A stretch of DNA of 64,000 nt. It comes from Kitagawia praeruptora (lineage: Eukaryota > Streptophyta > Magnoliopsida > Apiales > Apiaceae). The stretch is taken from contig CM075351.1 of assembly GCA_037693485.1 (NCBI GenBank), forward strand, positions 156,368,501 through 156,432,500, given 5' to 3'. Under the pieces are notes generated by a model. It was not told the DNA's origin. It was given only the letters and a program-made list of their open reading frames with translations, and made no database searches. The translations under genes and the position numbers were made by a program. Shown here one piece after another: positions 1 to 10,456 of this stretch (the stretch's first letter is position 1; each line of letters opens with the position of its first letter).

Positions 1-1151
1 GAGTTGGTTATATCCCGACAGGTTAGACGATATTATAAAGGAGGTGCTGTTCAATTTTTTCTTATTAAAATTATTTTATGATTTTTATAGTATTTTGATA
101 AGAAATATATGTACATCTATGTCATATATGCGTAGTAATTGCATGTATTAAATGGCAATCTATGTTATGTGTTTTTGTGACTTAGTTGGATATACTAAAA
201 CTATTTTATGAGTATAATCGGATATGTTCTGTATTTGTTATATGTGTAAAGCGTTATAGGACGCGTATGGGTAGAATAGAGCCATCATTAAAGTTTTGGT
301 TGGATTAGTGTATAGGTACGAGTAGGAGACCCGACCAAAAGCAGTGCACGGGTAAATGGGATTTCGAGCAAGGAGATATTTATCGAAGCTGATGAGTGTA
401 TTGGCATGAATATTGACGAGTTATGAAGGAAAGATAAAAGTAGTAGAGGCTGACATGAAGTGAGTAGCGAATCGAGGTATTAGAATCATGAGCTTCGTGT
501 ATTGAGGCAATTGTTATCGCCCCTCACTTATTGTTCAAGTGATGCAATTCACTACACCAAATAAGGCCTATTGCAACACCAATATGTATTTGTGTTACAT
601 AAAGTGTTACAATAGACACAAAACTTGGTGATCTATTGCAATATTTTTGAAAATGTTGCAAGAAATGCGAAAAGTGTTGCAAGCAAAATGATATTTTGAA
701 ATTTTATAACAATTGCAATACTTAAGCAAAGGTGTTACAATAGATGATCCAATTTTGCAACACTTTGATCAACTTGACCGAAATTATAAGCGGGAGTTCA
801 ATTTTTCAGTGGCGGACTTTACCAAAATATTTTCGTGCCAAAATTTTATTACACAAAAATTTTGTTTTATTTCACAAAAAACACATCTCTCATATCTCAC
901 TCTCTCACAAACCTCACTCTCAGATCTCACTTATCTTTCTCGTCATCACCTCTCTTGATCGATCTCACCTCTCTCACTCTTCTCTCTAACTAATATCTCA
1001 CACCTCTCTCAAATCCCTAATTCAAACCGCAAAACCCCAAATCGATTAGATCGAGAAAAGTTGGAGTAAAGATTCAATTAGAGCATTAATTCAAGGTAAA
1101 TTACCCAAATTCAAGGTAAACCGCAAGAGTGTGGTCATCTACTTGCTACTA

Positions 1152-1156
<5 letters not shown>

Positions 1157-1195
<39 letters not shown>

Positions 1196-1262
1196 TCTCT
1201 CTCCCTCCCATATCTCTTTCCCCTCTCTCTCCCCTCTTTCGCTCTCTCTATCTCTCTCCCTC
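1157..1262 (+). repeat. CT-rich microsatellite
   Basis: A run of about 17 ct units is followed by impure ctccct/ctctct. It lies downstream of a stretch (about 890-1100) that looks like a plant 5' UTR (ctctca-rich, then accccaaatcgat). The nearby small open frames are products of this repeat and are not genes. Confidence 0.9.
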
Positions 1263-1756
1263 TCTCTTGTGTGCTCAGTTAATTCCTCGTTGGTATTCTA
1301 TTTGTTCGTAATTTGTTGGAATTGTAATGAGGTAACTCATAAAAGTGTGAAATAAATTAGTTTAATTGAGGTAATTCAATCTGGAAAGACGAGACTTAGA
1401 ATGAGGATTGTTTTTTCTTGTTTCTCATAAAAGTCTTGATTTTTATGCTATTTTTGCGGTGGAATGGATGTATTGCCTGTGATTTGTTAGGTAAAGGTAG
1501 TTTTATGATTTGTTAGGTTTGACATTTTTCACAGAGTATGCACAATATATTGTATCCTTGCTAGTCTAAAAGAAAACTTTTGAAGTCGATATAGATTAAA
1601 TGGAACTTTATACTTAATACAAGTACACTTTGTTCATTTTGTTATATCCCACTGGATTTCTCAGTGAATGTAAGTGTTCTAATAAGAATTGAGAATATGT
1701 TCAGGTTACGCCACTTTTCTAGTCCTTCAGTTATTGTGTTGTTTGAAAATTTTCAG

Positions 1757-1851
1757 TGCGGCTCATGTACAAAGCACTCCCGTTTATTAAGAAGAACCTC
1801 TATGAAGGATTGTTTGCTGGCCTCCCTTTTATCTTTTTAGCATTCGTTCTG
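1757..1851 (+). pseudogene. Exon-like fragment of unidentified gene inside CACTA 1
   Basis: The segment is bounded by ttttcag and gtatgc, good acceptor and donor sites. It encodes an open stretch with RLMYKALPFIKKNLYEG followed by a hydrophobic run. I do not recognise the family. It lies upstream of the glutamate dehydrogenase exons and may come from a different captured gene. A second exon-like piece (about 3433-3519, after ttttacatgatttgcag) encodes SKLDAVFAEALQ and an acidic tail with stops. Confidence 0.35.
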
Positions 1852-1992
1852 GTATGCACTACTGCACCTGTCTTAAAATAAGACCTGGTTGATAAAACTA
1901 GAACTATATATATAGATATACATAAAGATCAAGTTCTTTCTCTTGCTACTGCGGCTTGTACTGATTCAATATTTTTATAATATTTATGCAAG

Positions 1993-2390
1993 GTTGAGCC
2001 TGATGAGATTAATGCTTTGGCTTAATTGATGACTTGGAAGACTGCTGTGGCTAACATCCCTTATGGAGGAGCGAAGGGCGGGATCAGATGCAAGCCTGGA
2101 GAGTTAAGTAAGTGAACTGGAACGCCTTACTCGCGTTTCTACTCAAAAAATTCAAGATCTTATTGGAGATCAAACTGACGTTCCAGCACCAGACATGGGT
2201 ACAAATGCTCAAGTTCTGTAATCCCCTATGTAAATGTTTCATTTGTATCTGGCATAGTCTCGAGTTAGCTGTCCTTTTAGTTAAATGAAATAGTATTATT
2301 TTGGGACATGAACAAACTATGGCATGGATTCTGGACGAGTACTCAAAATATCATGGTCATTCGCCAGCAGTTGTCACAGGAAAACCATTA
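1993..2390 (+). pseudogene. GDH: Glutamate dehydrogenase fragment captured by CACTA 1
   Basis: Two exons are visible. The first (1993-2212) encodes VEPDEINALA, a stop, then LMTWKTAVANIPYGGAKGG, and after a 2-base-type frameshift near 2110 SELERLTRV and DVPAPDMGTNAQ. The second (about 2315-2390) encodes MAWILDEYSKYHGHSPAVV and TGKPL, ending at a gtaagt donor. These are the substrate-binding core (K-containing GGAKGG region) and the start of the nucleotide-binding part of plant NAD(H)-dependent glutamate dehydrogenase, a mitochondrial enzyme that interconverts glutamate and 2-oxoglutarate plus ammonium. The fragment covers roughly a quarter of the usual ~411 residues. The in-frame TAA (probably from CAA) and the frameshift make it non-functional. 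It sits within the CACTA TIRs, so transposon capture is the likely origin. Confidence 0.9.
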
Positions 2391-4954
2391 GTAAGTGCAG
2401 AGCACAGATTTTAGACAACATGAATTCAAATAACATCATTAATCCCTTCCATCACAGATTTATGCTATTAAAACCTATGCTTGGTGTACATATTTTGGGA
2501 TACTTGGTTATCTAACATATGCATTGGATTGTATTGTTTCCTTTATCGACTATATTACACAGTACACACCGAAAATTCAGACAAGTTTGGACTTGATCCG
2601 AGGAAAAGAAATGAAACAAATATTTCTTGTAACTGTTTAGATTAATATTGAATCTTTATATATGTTAATAACTTCTACAGTTTAGATTAATATTGCATCT
2701 TTATATATGTTAATATTTCTGGTTTCATTGCTTGATTTATTTATTTTTTAACCATTTTGAATGTTTTAACTAGAAGAATCCAGTATGTGATATTACTGAT
2801 CACTAGAAGAATCCAGTTCTGATTTCCTGTTTCAAGTTTTTGACTTTATCCACATTTATTACATTCGAAAATGGTTTGCATATCGCATGTTAAAGCTGCC
2901 ATCCTAGCTAAAACATTAAAGTTAGTTTGGCCCAGAATATGGTGAAATACAGTCTTGCTAACTTGTCAAGGTCCAATTGCTAGTTGAACTTGTCAGGTGA
3001 AATTCAAACCAGCATCTGGTTTATTTTTTAGAAATATGTTGATATCATCAGTAATAGTGTTTTTATTTTTTCTGGTAGGGGATTATGCTGCCTGCTGTAC
3101 AATTCTCTTTAATCATCCATCTAGCAAACAGGACATGTGGCAGTCGTATAGTATTAAACTTAAGTAAAGCAATAGGTGCAACAGATACTAAAGACTGAGA
3201 ATAACTTGTTGTTTAGGTTGGGACTTGAATAATGAATATGTAACTAGATGGCATGCTGCATAGGTTAGATGTTTGGATCTCTAGCACCCCTTCCTCCACA
3301 CACATGCAAGCAAAAAAGCCAATAAGGGAATCATAAAGAGCAAAGTATATAGTGCTTTTAATCGAACAACCTGTAATGATGGTTGTAATGATGATTTGCG
3401 TCAGCTAATAACTTGTTTTACATGATTTGCAGAGGTCCAAATTGGATGCAGTCTTTGCAGAGGCTTTACAGTGATCAGGAGATGACAATGATCACGGGGA
3501 CAACGAAAGTGATGAATGATGATCAGTACTTAACTACTTATATTTTCTATGTGTGTAATTTTGGTAGTAGGTTGGTATTTTGAGAAAGACTAAGTTTAAT
3601 GTAGAATTGTATTGTAAGTCGACATGTGTTTCGACTTTAGACTAAGTAGAACTATGTTTGTGTTGTATTGACATATGTTTTGTTTGATTTTTCATTTGGG
3701 AAATTCGAAATGTCATTTATGGTTTGATATGCTTTTGTGCATGGTATATTAAAATTTCAGAAAGGACACTGCAATATGGACTAATAAAAAGTGTTACAAA
3801 AAAGTGTTGCCAATAAAATCTAAAAGTATTACAATAGAGATAAAAATGTTGCAGATAAATGTTGATAAAAAACAAAAAAACATTGCAAAAGGCACTAAAA
3901 TGTTGCATTAAAATGTTGCAATAAACTCATTTTGTAACATTTTAAGTCAATTAATGTTGTAAAAAAGTGTTGCATTATTCTGTTGTAACACATTAAAAAT
4001 GTTGCTAAAACATGTAAAAGTGTTATACGTCTGAAAAGCGTTGCTATAGAAGGCATAGGCAACGCCGTCAAATGCAACGCCAAGTTTTAGCAAAAGCGTT
4101 GCATAAACATCTTTTGTAACACTTTTGGGGCCTAATATTACACTTTTTTGGTGTTGCAACAGCCCATATTTGGTGTAGTGATTATGTTCTATTTATATAT
4201 CAAATGTGTCGGTTGAATTATGTTTACAAATTGACATCCTTCCTCAAATGACGTGCAAATGTTTATATTTCCACCTATAGCTCAAGTGCAAATTTTCAAA
4301 TGATCTTACAAATAACATTTTCTTCAATAAAACTTTAATACATGGTATGCTATTGGATTCCTCAGCGGAGTGCCATTTCTTTTATTTTCCTAAAAAATGT
4401 TTAAGAAACGTTCTAATCAGGGGGAATCCACGATTTTAAATTCTTATAAAAACCTTTTAGCATAATTTCTAATCTTAGCATATTTTACCCGATGGACCCT
4501 CTTTAAGGGATGTTTTCTTCAAATTGATTTACGAATAATTATCCTGAAACTATCTCACAGATGTTTAGTTTGAACCACTTAACTTACCCAATTTAGTCCA
4601 GACTTGGCAATGTGTTAGAGAACTTATATTAAATGTTTAGCGCTTGACTATCCTCGTTTTATCGTTTATTCTCAGTTGTTAATCTTGATGACAGTAAATT
4701 CTTTCTTCGATTCATTTAATGATGTATGACCCCAATTATTCGTATCAAACTTGTCGATACCTTTTGAGATCGTTGTTCGTCATTTATTACTCCTTTATCG
4801 TGTCGAACTTGTCGACACATCTTGATCTTGAATTCTTCATTGATTCTTGGATCTTGAGTTGTTGTTCTGGAACGTGAGTTTTCCAGATTGTTTGATTGAC
4901 AAAGGTTGTTGATTGTTCCGACACCTAGTGCGTTGGATTTAGAATTGGAATGTT

Positions 4955-5063
4955 TTCAGAGGAGTCCCTTCGGGGAGACCATATTAATGGTCAACAGATG
5001 TCCCTTCGGGGAGACCATATTTATGGTCAGAGGAGTCCCTTCGGGGAGACCAGTTTAATGGTC
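4955..5063 (+). repeat. Triplicated UUCG-hairpin repeat in 5' LTR A
   Basis: Three copies of a ~36-bp unit contain tcccttcggggagacc (cores at 4965, 5001 and 5036) followed by an accat...atggtc inverted repeat. In sense RNA each core can form CCC-UUCG-GGG, a very stable tetraloop hairpin. The same array recurs in the 3' LTR and, in sense orientation, in element B. Confidence 0.85.
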
Positions 5064-5734
5064 AGAAATTAAGTCCAATGTGAGCCGTGGATCCATTATA
5101 TGACATTGCTGTGTGCGTTTGTCCGGGATTAGTGTGTGACTGATCAACAGCCTAACCTTATTGTTTTTTTTAAAAAATAAAAAAAAATCCAATTCTAATC
5201 CATACATTGAGGTTGAGTTGCTTTAAAGCCTGATTCCTTTGAAGCCTATGATGATTATCTTTGATTGTTAGAACTTTTATCAGTTCTCATTGTTGATGTA
5301 TTTTATTCTAGCGGAGTCTTGTTGGCTCATCTGGGAGTTACAATGTTTAATTTCTTCAGCTGATTTTTTTCGTACCTTATGATGATTATTCTTGTTGATC
5401 AGAACCTATATTGTTCTTGATATTGCTATCACTGTTTACACTTGCTGAGCAATGTTGGCTCACTCTTGCTTGTTTTTTATTTTTCTTCAGTGAATAGAGG
5501 AGATTAGTGGACCTTGAGGTCAGTGAGTTTTCCTGCTCCAGCAGCGAGAGGTGACTTCGAGTTATTGGTTTCGTCGGGTAGTGATTTGAGCTTGTCAGAG
5601 GTTGGTTTACTAGTTCAGCAGATGGACTTAGTTTGTTATTAGTTTGTATAATAATGTTATTTTGAGATTAGATTGTAATAATTAATTTGGTAGTTTGTTT
5701 CATACCATAACTGAGATCTGGTTATGGGCGAGGC

Positions 5735-8039
5735 GTTTAATCTAGAGCCGCATGAGCTGATGGAGCAATTGGAGCTACTTGTCTGAATGACATTATCTCG
5801 AGACTTTCGCGTACTTTTTAGAACTTTTCTATGACTTTAGCTACGATGCGAATGATATAACGAGAGTGCGTGAAGACTATAAATAAGATGTGGGAAGCGA
5901 TTGTTGGCATGCATTAGAAGTGTGGGCGTAGTTGCACGCTACTAGTCATTGATCTCAGTTGAATTCTTAATTGATTCCCCATTTGGGTAGTTGAATTGAT
6001 TCTTGTTCTTGCTTTGAATTGTTGTAAATGAATTCACGATTTACATCATCACTGAAGCATTTATTGCGCAGTGACGGTTAAAATTGAGAATGAATTGAGA
6101 TCTTCTTATTTATTCAACTCATTATTGTCAGGCCGGTTTTGGCAGCTAGGTATATTAATGCTTAGCCGACAAGGGTGAGGTTATGAATAATTATGAACTT
6201 CTTTAACGTTTGTTTAATCGACAATACTTCCATTTTGAGACTCTTGAATTCTTTTCATTTTCCCTGAATATTTAATCTTTTTATCCGAACTGGGATGAAC
6301 AACCTATGTATATAGGGGATTCAGGGACATTTTATCTATATGATAAAAGTCTGGTAGGACGCCACTGATTGTGTTTGTCATGAAAGTACTAAAGACTGGC
6401 CATCTTTATGTACTAGGGTGGTTGACCTAAGTGACAAATACAACCTGATAATAGTTCAATGATCACATTGATCTCTCGGTTAAATCCTTTGACAAAAAGT
6501 TTTATCAGACAAAATTCATTATACATTCTTACCGGATACCTATTCATTCTATTGACTTCCTTTGTCAAAAACCCTAATGATTTCAGAATGACTAACGAGG
6601 AAGAAATACGAGGAAACAAGCGACGATATCTTAAGTGGTTGAAACTACAATTACGTTGGCGAAGAATTAGTCGAGTAAGTTTGAGATGCGGTGTTAAGAC
6701 AGAGATGGCATATCAAATTGGATTAATTGTTGGATTGAGAACACATGTACAAGATTCGAGTCAAGAAAGGAGCATGCATCAAGGGCACAAGATTGAGGAT
6801 TTGTTAAAGATTGAAAAGAGAATGATAATGAAGATGTTTGATATTTGATGTTTATTGTTAATGAAAGATTGTTTTGGGTGCCTGTTTAATTTTGATGGTA
6901 GTAAATGGATTGACATAAGATTTGGAATGTTTTGAAACCCATTGTTGAGGATAAAATTTTAGAACCAAAGAAGGATAACGTGAGTAAAGCAGAATGAAGC
7001 AAGACATGTGTGTTTATGAGAACTATAGAAGCAAATGAAATTTGAATATGAAATTAAGACAGTGAACTAGGAAGTTTTAGAAGCATTTTAACGAAAGACG
7101 TATGATTCATTTAAGAGAAGAATGTGGAATTCCGAGGATTTGGAGTTGGAAGAGTGAGGGCACAATAGTTCCTACAAAATGATAATTAGTGAAGATTAAT
7201 GAGACCCCATGGTCAGAAGATAAGATTTCGAGAGAGAAGCATATGGAGATTTTGTTGAGATAAATGTAGAGAGTTGTGGCTGTAATAAGAAAGAGCAGTG
7301 TGGTAACAAGTGACAGAATCAGAAGTTAAAGTTATGTGCCATGAGCTTGGAAAGATAGGACTTTTGCCATAGATTGTATCATATCAGTCTTAGTGGAACC
7401 AATGATGAGAGTAACAAGACAGCTTTCTATGATTACTAGGAAGCTAGAAATTCAACATGATTATAAATGAAGTTAGCAAGAATTTGATTGTGATGACAGT
7501 AAAAAGAGTTAAGTGTGATTCAAGATTGGATTGATTTCCTAACAACGAAGTACGAGCAAATTGTGAGGACAAGAAAGTGAGACTTTGATTTTCAAGAGAT
7601 GTAAAAGTGGTGTTTTGAGGCCGGAAGCAGACACAGAAGTTTTAACCATCATGCAGATGAAGAGATTATCCTACTAAGATTCTGAAATTGTTTTGCACAG
7701 AGGGAGATATCAGAAGGGAAACAGATGAGACGAAGCAAATTTCAATGATTAAGATTTTCGAAGGTATGTTTTGATGGATTACCAGGATTGTCGTCTAGTA
7801 AGATGTAGAGTTGTTTTTTTAAATTATTCAATTAATTTTTCCCAAACATAGAATCGGTTCAAAGAATTCAATATTGAATGACATCAAGGGACATGTTGGA
7901 GCTAACAAGTTAATTAAAGACTTTTAGCAAGTTAAGGAGTAGTAATACTCAGTGCATCTCAGAATGATACACAAGTACTGTTCATAAAGAGGAAGAAATA
8001 AATTAAAATATACATTGATCTTTAAAAATAGAATAAGTG
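5735..8039 (+). other. Internal region of element A without recognisable genes
   Basis: Parts resemble element B in reverse orientation. Near 6060-6180 there is a match to B's LTR (gagatcttcttatttattcaactcattattg, caggccggtttt, ggcagcta). Near 6290-6480 there are matches to B's internal strip (18950-19150). The open frame at 6459-6848 shows no family I recognise and is probably chance. The remainder reads as decayed gag-pol with many stops. Confidence 0.45.
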
Positions 8040-8950
8040 GACTAGTAGTCATGAAGAACTTTGTTTTTATCAAGGTTGAATGAGTTGTTTAACCAATTGA
8101 AAGGTGGATGTTTTGTCTAAAGTTGATTTATGAATGGATTAAGATCATTAGGAGATAGAAATCCTATGATATTTTTAAAGCAGCATTTGGAATTGATATG
8201 GACATAATGAATTGTTGGTGAGGGTGTTTGATTGAACGAGAGCGTTTACCGCTTTATAGATACAATGAATAAAATTTTAAATAGCATTTGGACGAAAAAT
8301 TTAATTATGTTCCTAGAGGACATTTCGGGATGTTTGAAGACTCGTGAAGCGTATGCAAATTGATCGAGAATGACTTTAAGAAGTTCCGAGAAATGGAAGA
8401 AGATTTTGCATAAGAATTTTAATGTGAATTTTGGATGAGAAGGAACCTAATTTCAATACATGTGGTTATAATTGAAAAAGGATCAAAGTGAATTTTATGA
8501 AGATGAAGCAGTAATGAAGTGGGAAAACCCAAAAGGTTAGCAGAGGTCGGAAGTTTGTGAGAGTAACTAGGGACTATTGAAAATTATTGAAGATTTATCC
8601 AGATAGCTACAATAGTAATCAATTTTACCAGAGAGTGAACAAAAAAGTTTTAAATGGACAGTGAAGTGTGGAGAGAGTTTTTAAGAGTTGAGAAGTCAGA
8701 TGAAATTCATATTGGGGTATTTTAACGTGAGTTATCAAGGTATTAAGAGGTACCAAGATGAGGTGATGAACCAGAATATGAATGGATTGACGGAAAAGAA
8801 TATTAGTCAGGAGGGCAAGTGGTAAACATGTATTTGTTCGGAATAGTTCAAAATGCAAGCGATGGATGAATGTCATAATTTCGCAATTAATTCGAGTAGT
8901 GTTAAACATTAAAGTTATAGAGCGCAGAGTCAAATTCAAGATCTTTTTGA
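8040..8950 (+). pseudogene. Degenerate Ty3/gypsy reverse transcriptase-RNase H
   Basis: Read in shifting frames, the + strand shows the order of a gypsy pol. NELFNQLKGG and VLSKVDL come first (near 8085-8130; RT 'DQL.GA..FSKIDL' region). MNKIL and LEDIS follow (about 8265-8330; the 'MN..F...FIDDIL' region, with the catalytic aspartates lost). EAVMKWENPKRLAEV lies near 8505-8550 (the connection-domain '..WP.P....VR.FLGL'). KSFKWTVKCGESF is near 8645-8680 and the RNase H start follows it. Stops and frameshifts occur every few dozen codons. It is clearly a relic and supports assigning A to Ty3/gypsy. Minus-strand open frames here are shadows. Confidence 0.7.
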
Positions 8951-9573
8951 GTATGTAGAGCTATCATTCGGGAGTTGATTTCATAGGACGCGGGATAGTG
9001 AAGTTTAGATTATTTTGAGGATCGTGAGCTATCTATTGAAGACGTACGATTGAGTTGACATATCTTAAGTCAAATTTCATGATTAATTAAAGTTAGAGTT
9101 TGTTGGAAATTGTTGGAGTGAAAGCATTTTGTTCTTGTAGTGGGTTATGTTAAAGTCAAGGTGGATTTGTTTATTTACCTGTTTACTGCAAGTTAATGCA
9201 TATTTCATATTAGCATTGTATATGATTAAATTCAGATGGTGAATAAATGGAAATGAATTGTATGTGGATGATTGAGTTGGTATTGAAGTGATTACGCATG
9301 GCATAGTCAATTATAGGAAAAGGTCATGTCCGATTTTCTCTAGATCAGGCATTCGTCTAAGAGTAGTAATTAAACGTTTCGAATTAACGGAACTTGTAAG
9401 GGTAAGGTTTAAGTTATCTTGGAGTTTGAGGGCTTACTGGATGAGCCTATCGATGTATGACTTGATATGGAGGAGTCCTAAGGTTGAGGACCCAAATTGA
9501 GGAAATTGGAGCGAATATTTGAAAAGTACCGTAACTTATTTCTTAGGATTGATTCTGAGGACAGAATCCTATT

Positions 9574-9586
9574 AAGGGGGGAAGGA
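9574..9586 (+). other. Polypurine tract of element A
   Basis: The tract aaggggggaagga follows gaggacagaatcctatt and immediately precedes the 3' LTR start at 9587 (tataacgccc, probably from tgtaacgccc). Element B has the same arrangement on the other strand (gaggacgaaatccttttaaggagggtagat). Confidence 0.8.
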
Positions 9587-10448
9587 TATAACGCCCTAGA
9601 AAATTCACGTATTTAAAATGTTTATTTAATATATTATATGATGTGAATATTTTTGAGAAGGTCAATTTTTGAGATATGATGTATATGTGTTGATTTGTGT
9701 ATGCCGAATAAGTCCGTGCATTTTTTTAATTGTATTTTTTTTATGATTTAAATGTGTTTAAATCATGCATTATTGATCTTCTAAAAAATTTATAAAATCA
9801 TTGGAGTTATTAAAAATCACGAAAAATTTATGTTATCATCTTTATGATATTAATTAGTTTCTAAGATTTTTGGAATAATTATTTTGGGTGTTTAAATATT
9901 TTAAAATTATTATAAGAGTTTTCTTGTAGTTAAAAGATCAAAACTTGTAAAATTCATATTTAATTCGTTTTTGATCCTAAAAATATTTTAAAAATATGTG
10001 GGTGCTCGTAATTTTATACTCTTTAATTTAAAAATGAAAGTTATATATTTCACTATTTTCCCATATAGATTCGATTTTTAAAGGTTGATTTAATGATTTT
10101 AATATTGTTTTTGAGCATTGTTAAATTACCACCTGATATGGGCTAAAAGTAAGCCCTAAAGACACATTTAATGTTGCATTAATTAGACCTAATATGGTCC
10201 AAACGTGGGGCCCACTAGATGGCCCAAAAACCCTAGTTAAATATTAATTTCGTAATTAATATTCATGGCGAATTAACAGCTGGGAAATATAAGTCAAATA
10301 AGGATATTATCTCTCCAAAGAGTAGCCTCCAAGGCACATAGTCGTACAAGGAAACGGACTCCTACAAGGAAGGAGTCTAGATCCTTCCTCAAGGATGACT
10401 TGTCCACCAAGTCACCTAACCCTACCATAATTCTGAGGCTTCTCAGCC

Positions 10449-10456
10449 TATATAAA
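10449..10456 (+). promoter_or_regulatory. TATA box in LTR A
   Basis: The motif TATATAAA occurs in gcctatataaagggttagacccctc, followed by a plausible start region. The segment from about 10200 to 10690 has no match in the element B LTR, and its gatacgtaggcattctgtgagg resembles the post-TATA part of the LTR of element E (60470-60490). It may be a piece of another LTR inserted here, but I could not find its TSD. Confidence 0.5.

Larger units (their letters stand above)
550..4180. mobile_element. CACTA (En/Spm) transposon 1, non-autonomous, gene-carrying
   Basis: The left end reads CACTACACCAAATA and the right end TATTTGGTGTAGTG, perfect inverted termini that continue as an imperfect TIR. The 3-bp target duplication att occurs at 547-549 and 4181-4183. 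The empty site is visible in the other LTR copy at about 12428-12430 (gatgcaattatgtt), which proves the boundaries. Subterminal regions are rich in gttgcaa/tgttaca motifs in both orientations (560-730 and 3780-4160), as expected for transposase-binding repeats. No transposase ORF is seen. The interior has a CT microsatellite and exons of plant genes, so this is a Pack-CACTA-type element of 3631 bp. Confidence 0.95.
1..5734 (+). repeat. 5' LTR of element A (partial, CACTA nested)
   Basis: This matches the 3' LTR copy base for base over long stretches outside the CACTA at 550-4180. The match stops near 5710, where the 3' LTR has about 115 more bases. The 5' copy therefore seems to have lost most of its tail. 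A PBS-like remnant (aatctagagc, near 5739-5747) follows, but it is too degenerate to call firmly. Confidence 0.65.

Noticed and set aside
1131..1355. Ser/Leu-rich open frame
   Set aside because: It is a translation of a ct microsatellite.
8625..9310. Minus-strand frames of 75-104 codons
   Set aside because: They are antisense to the decayed RT/RNase H and have no family resemblance.
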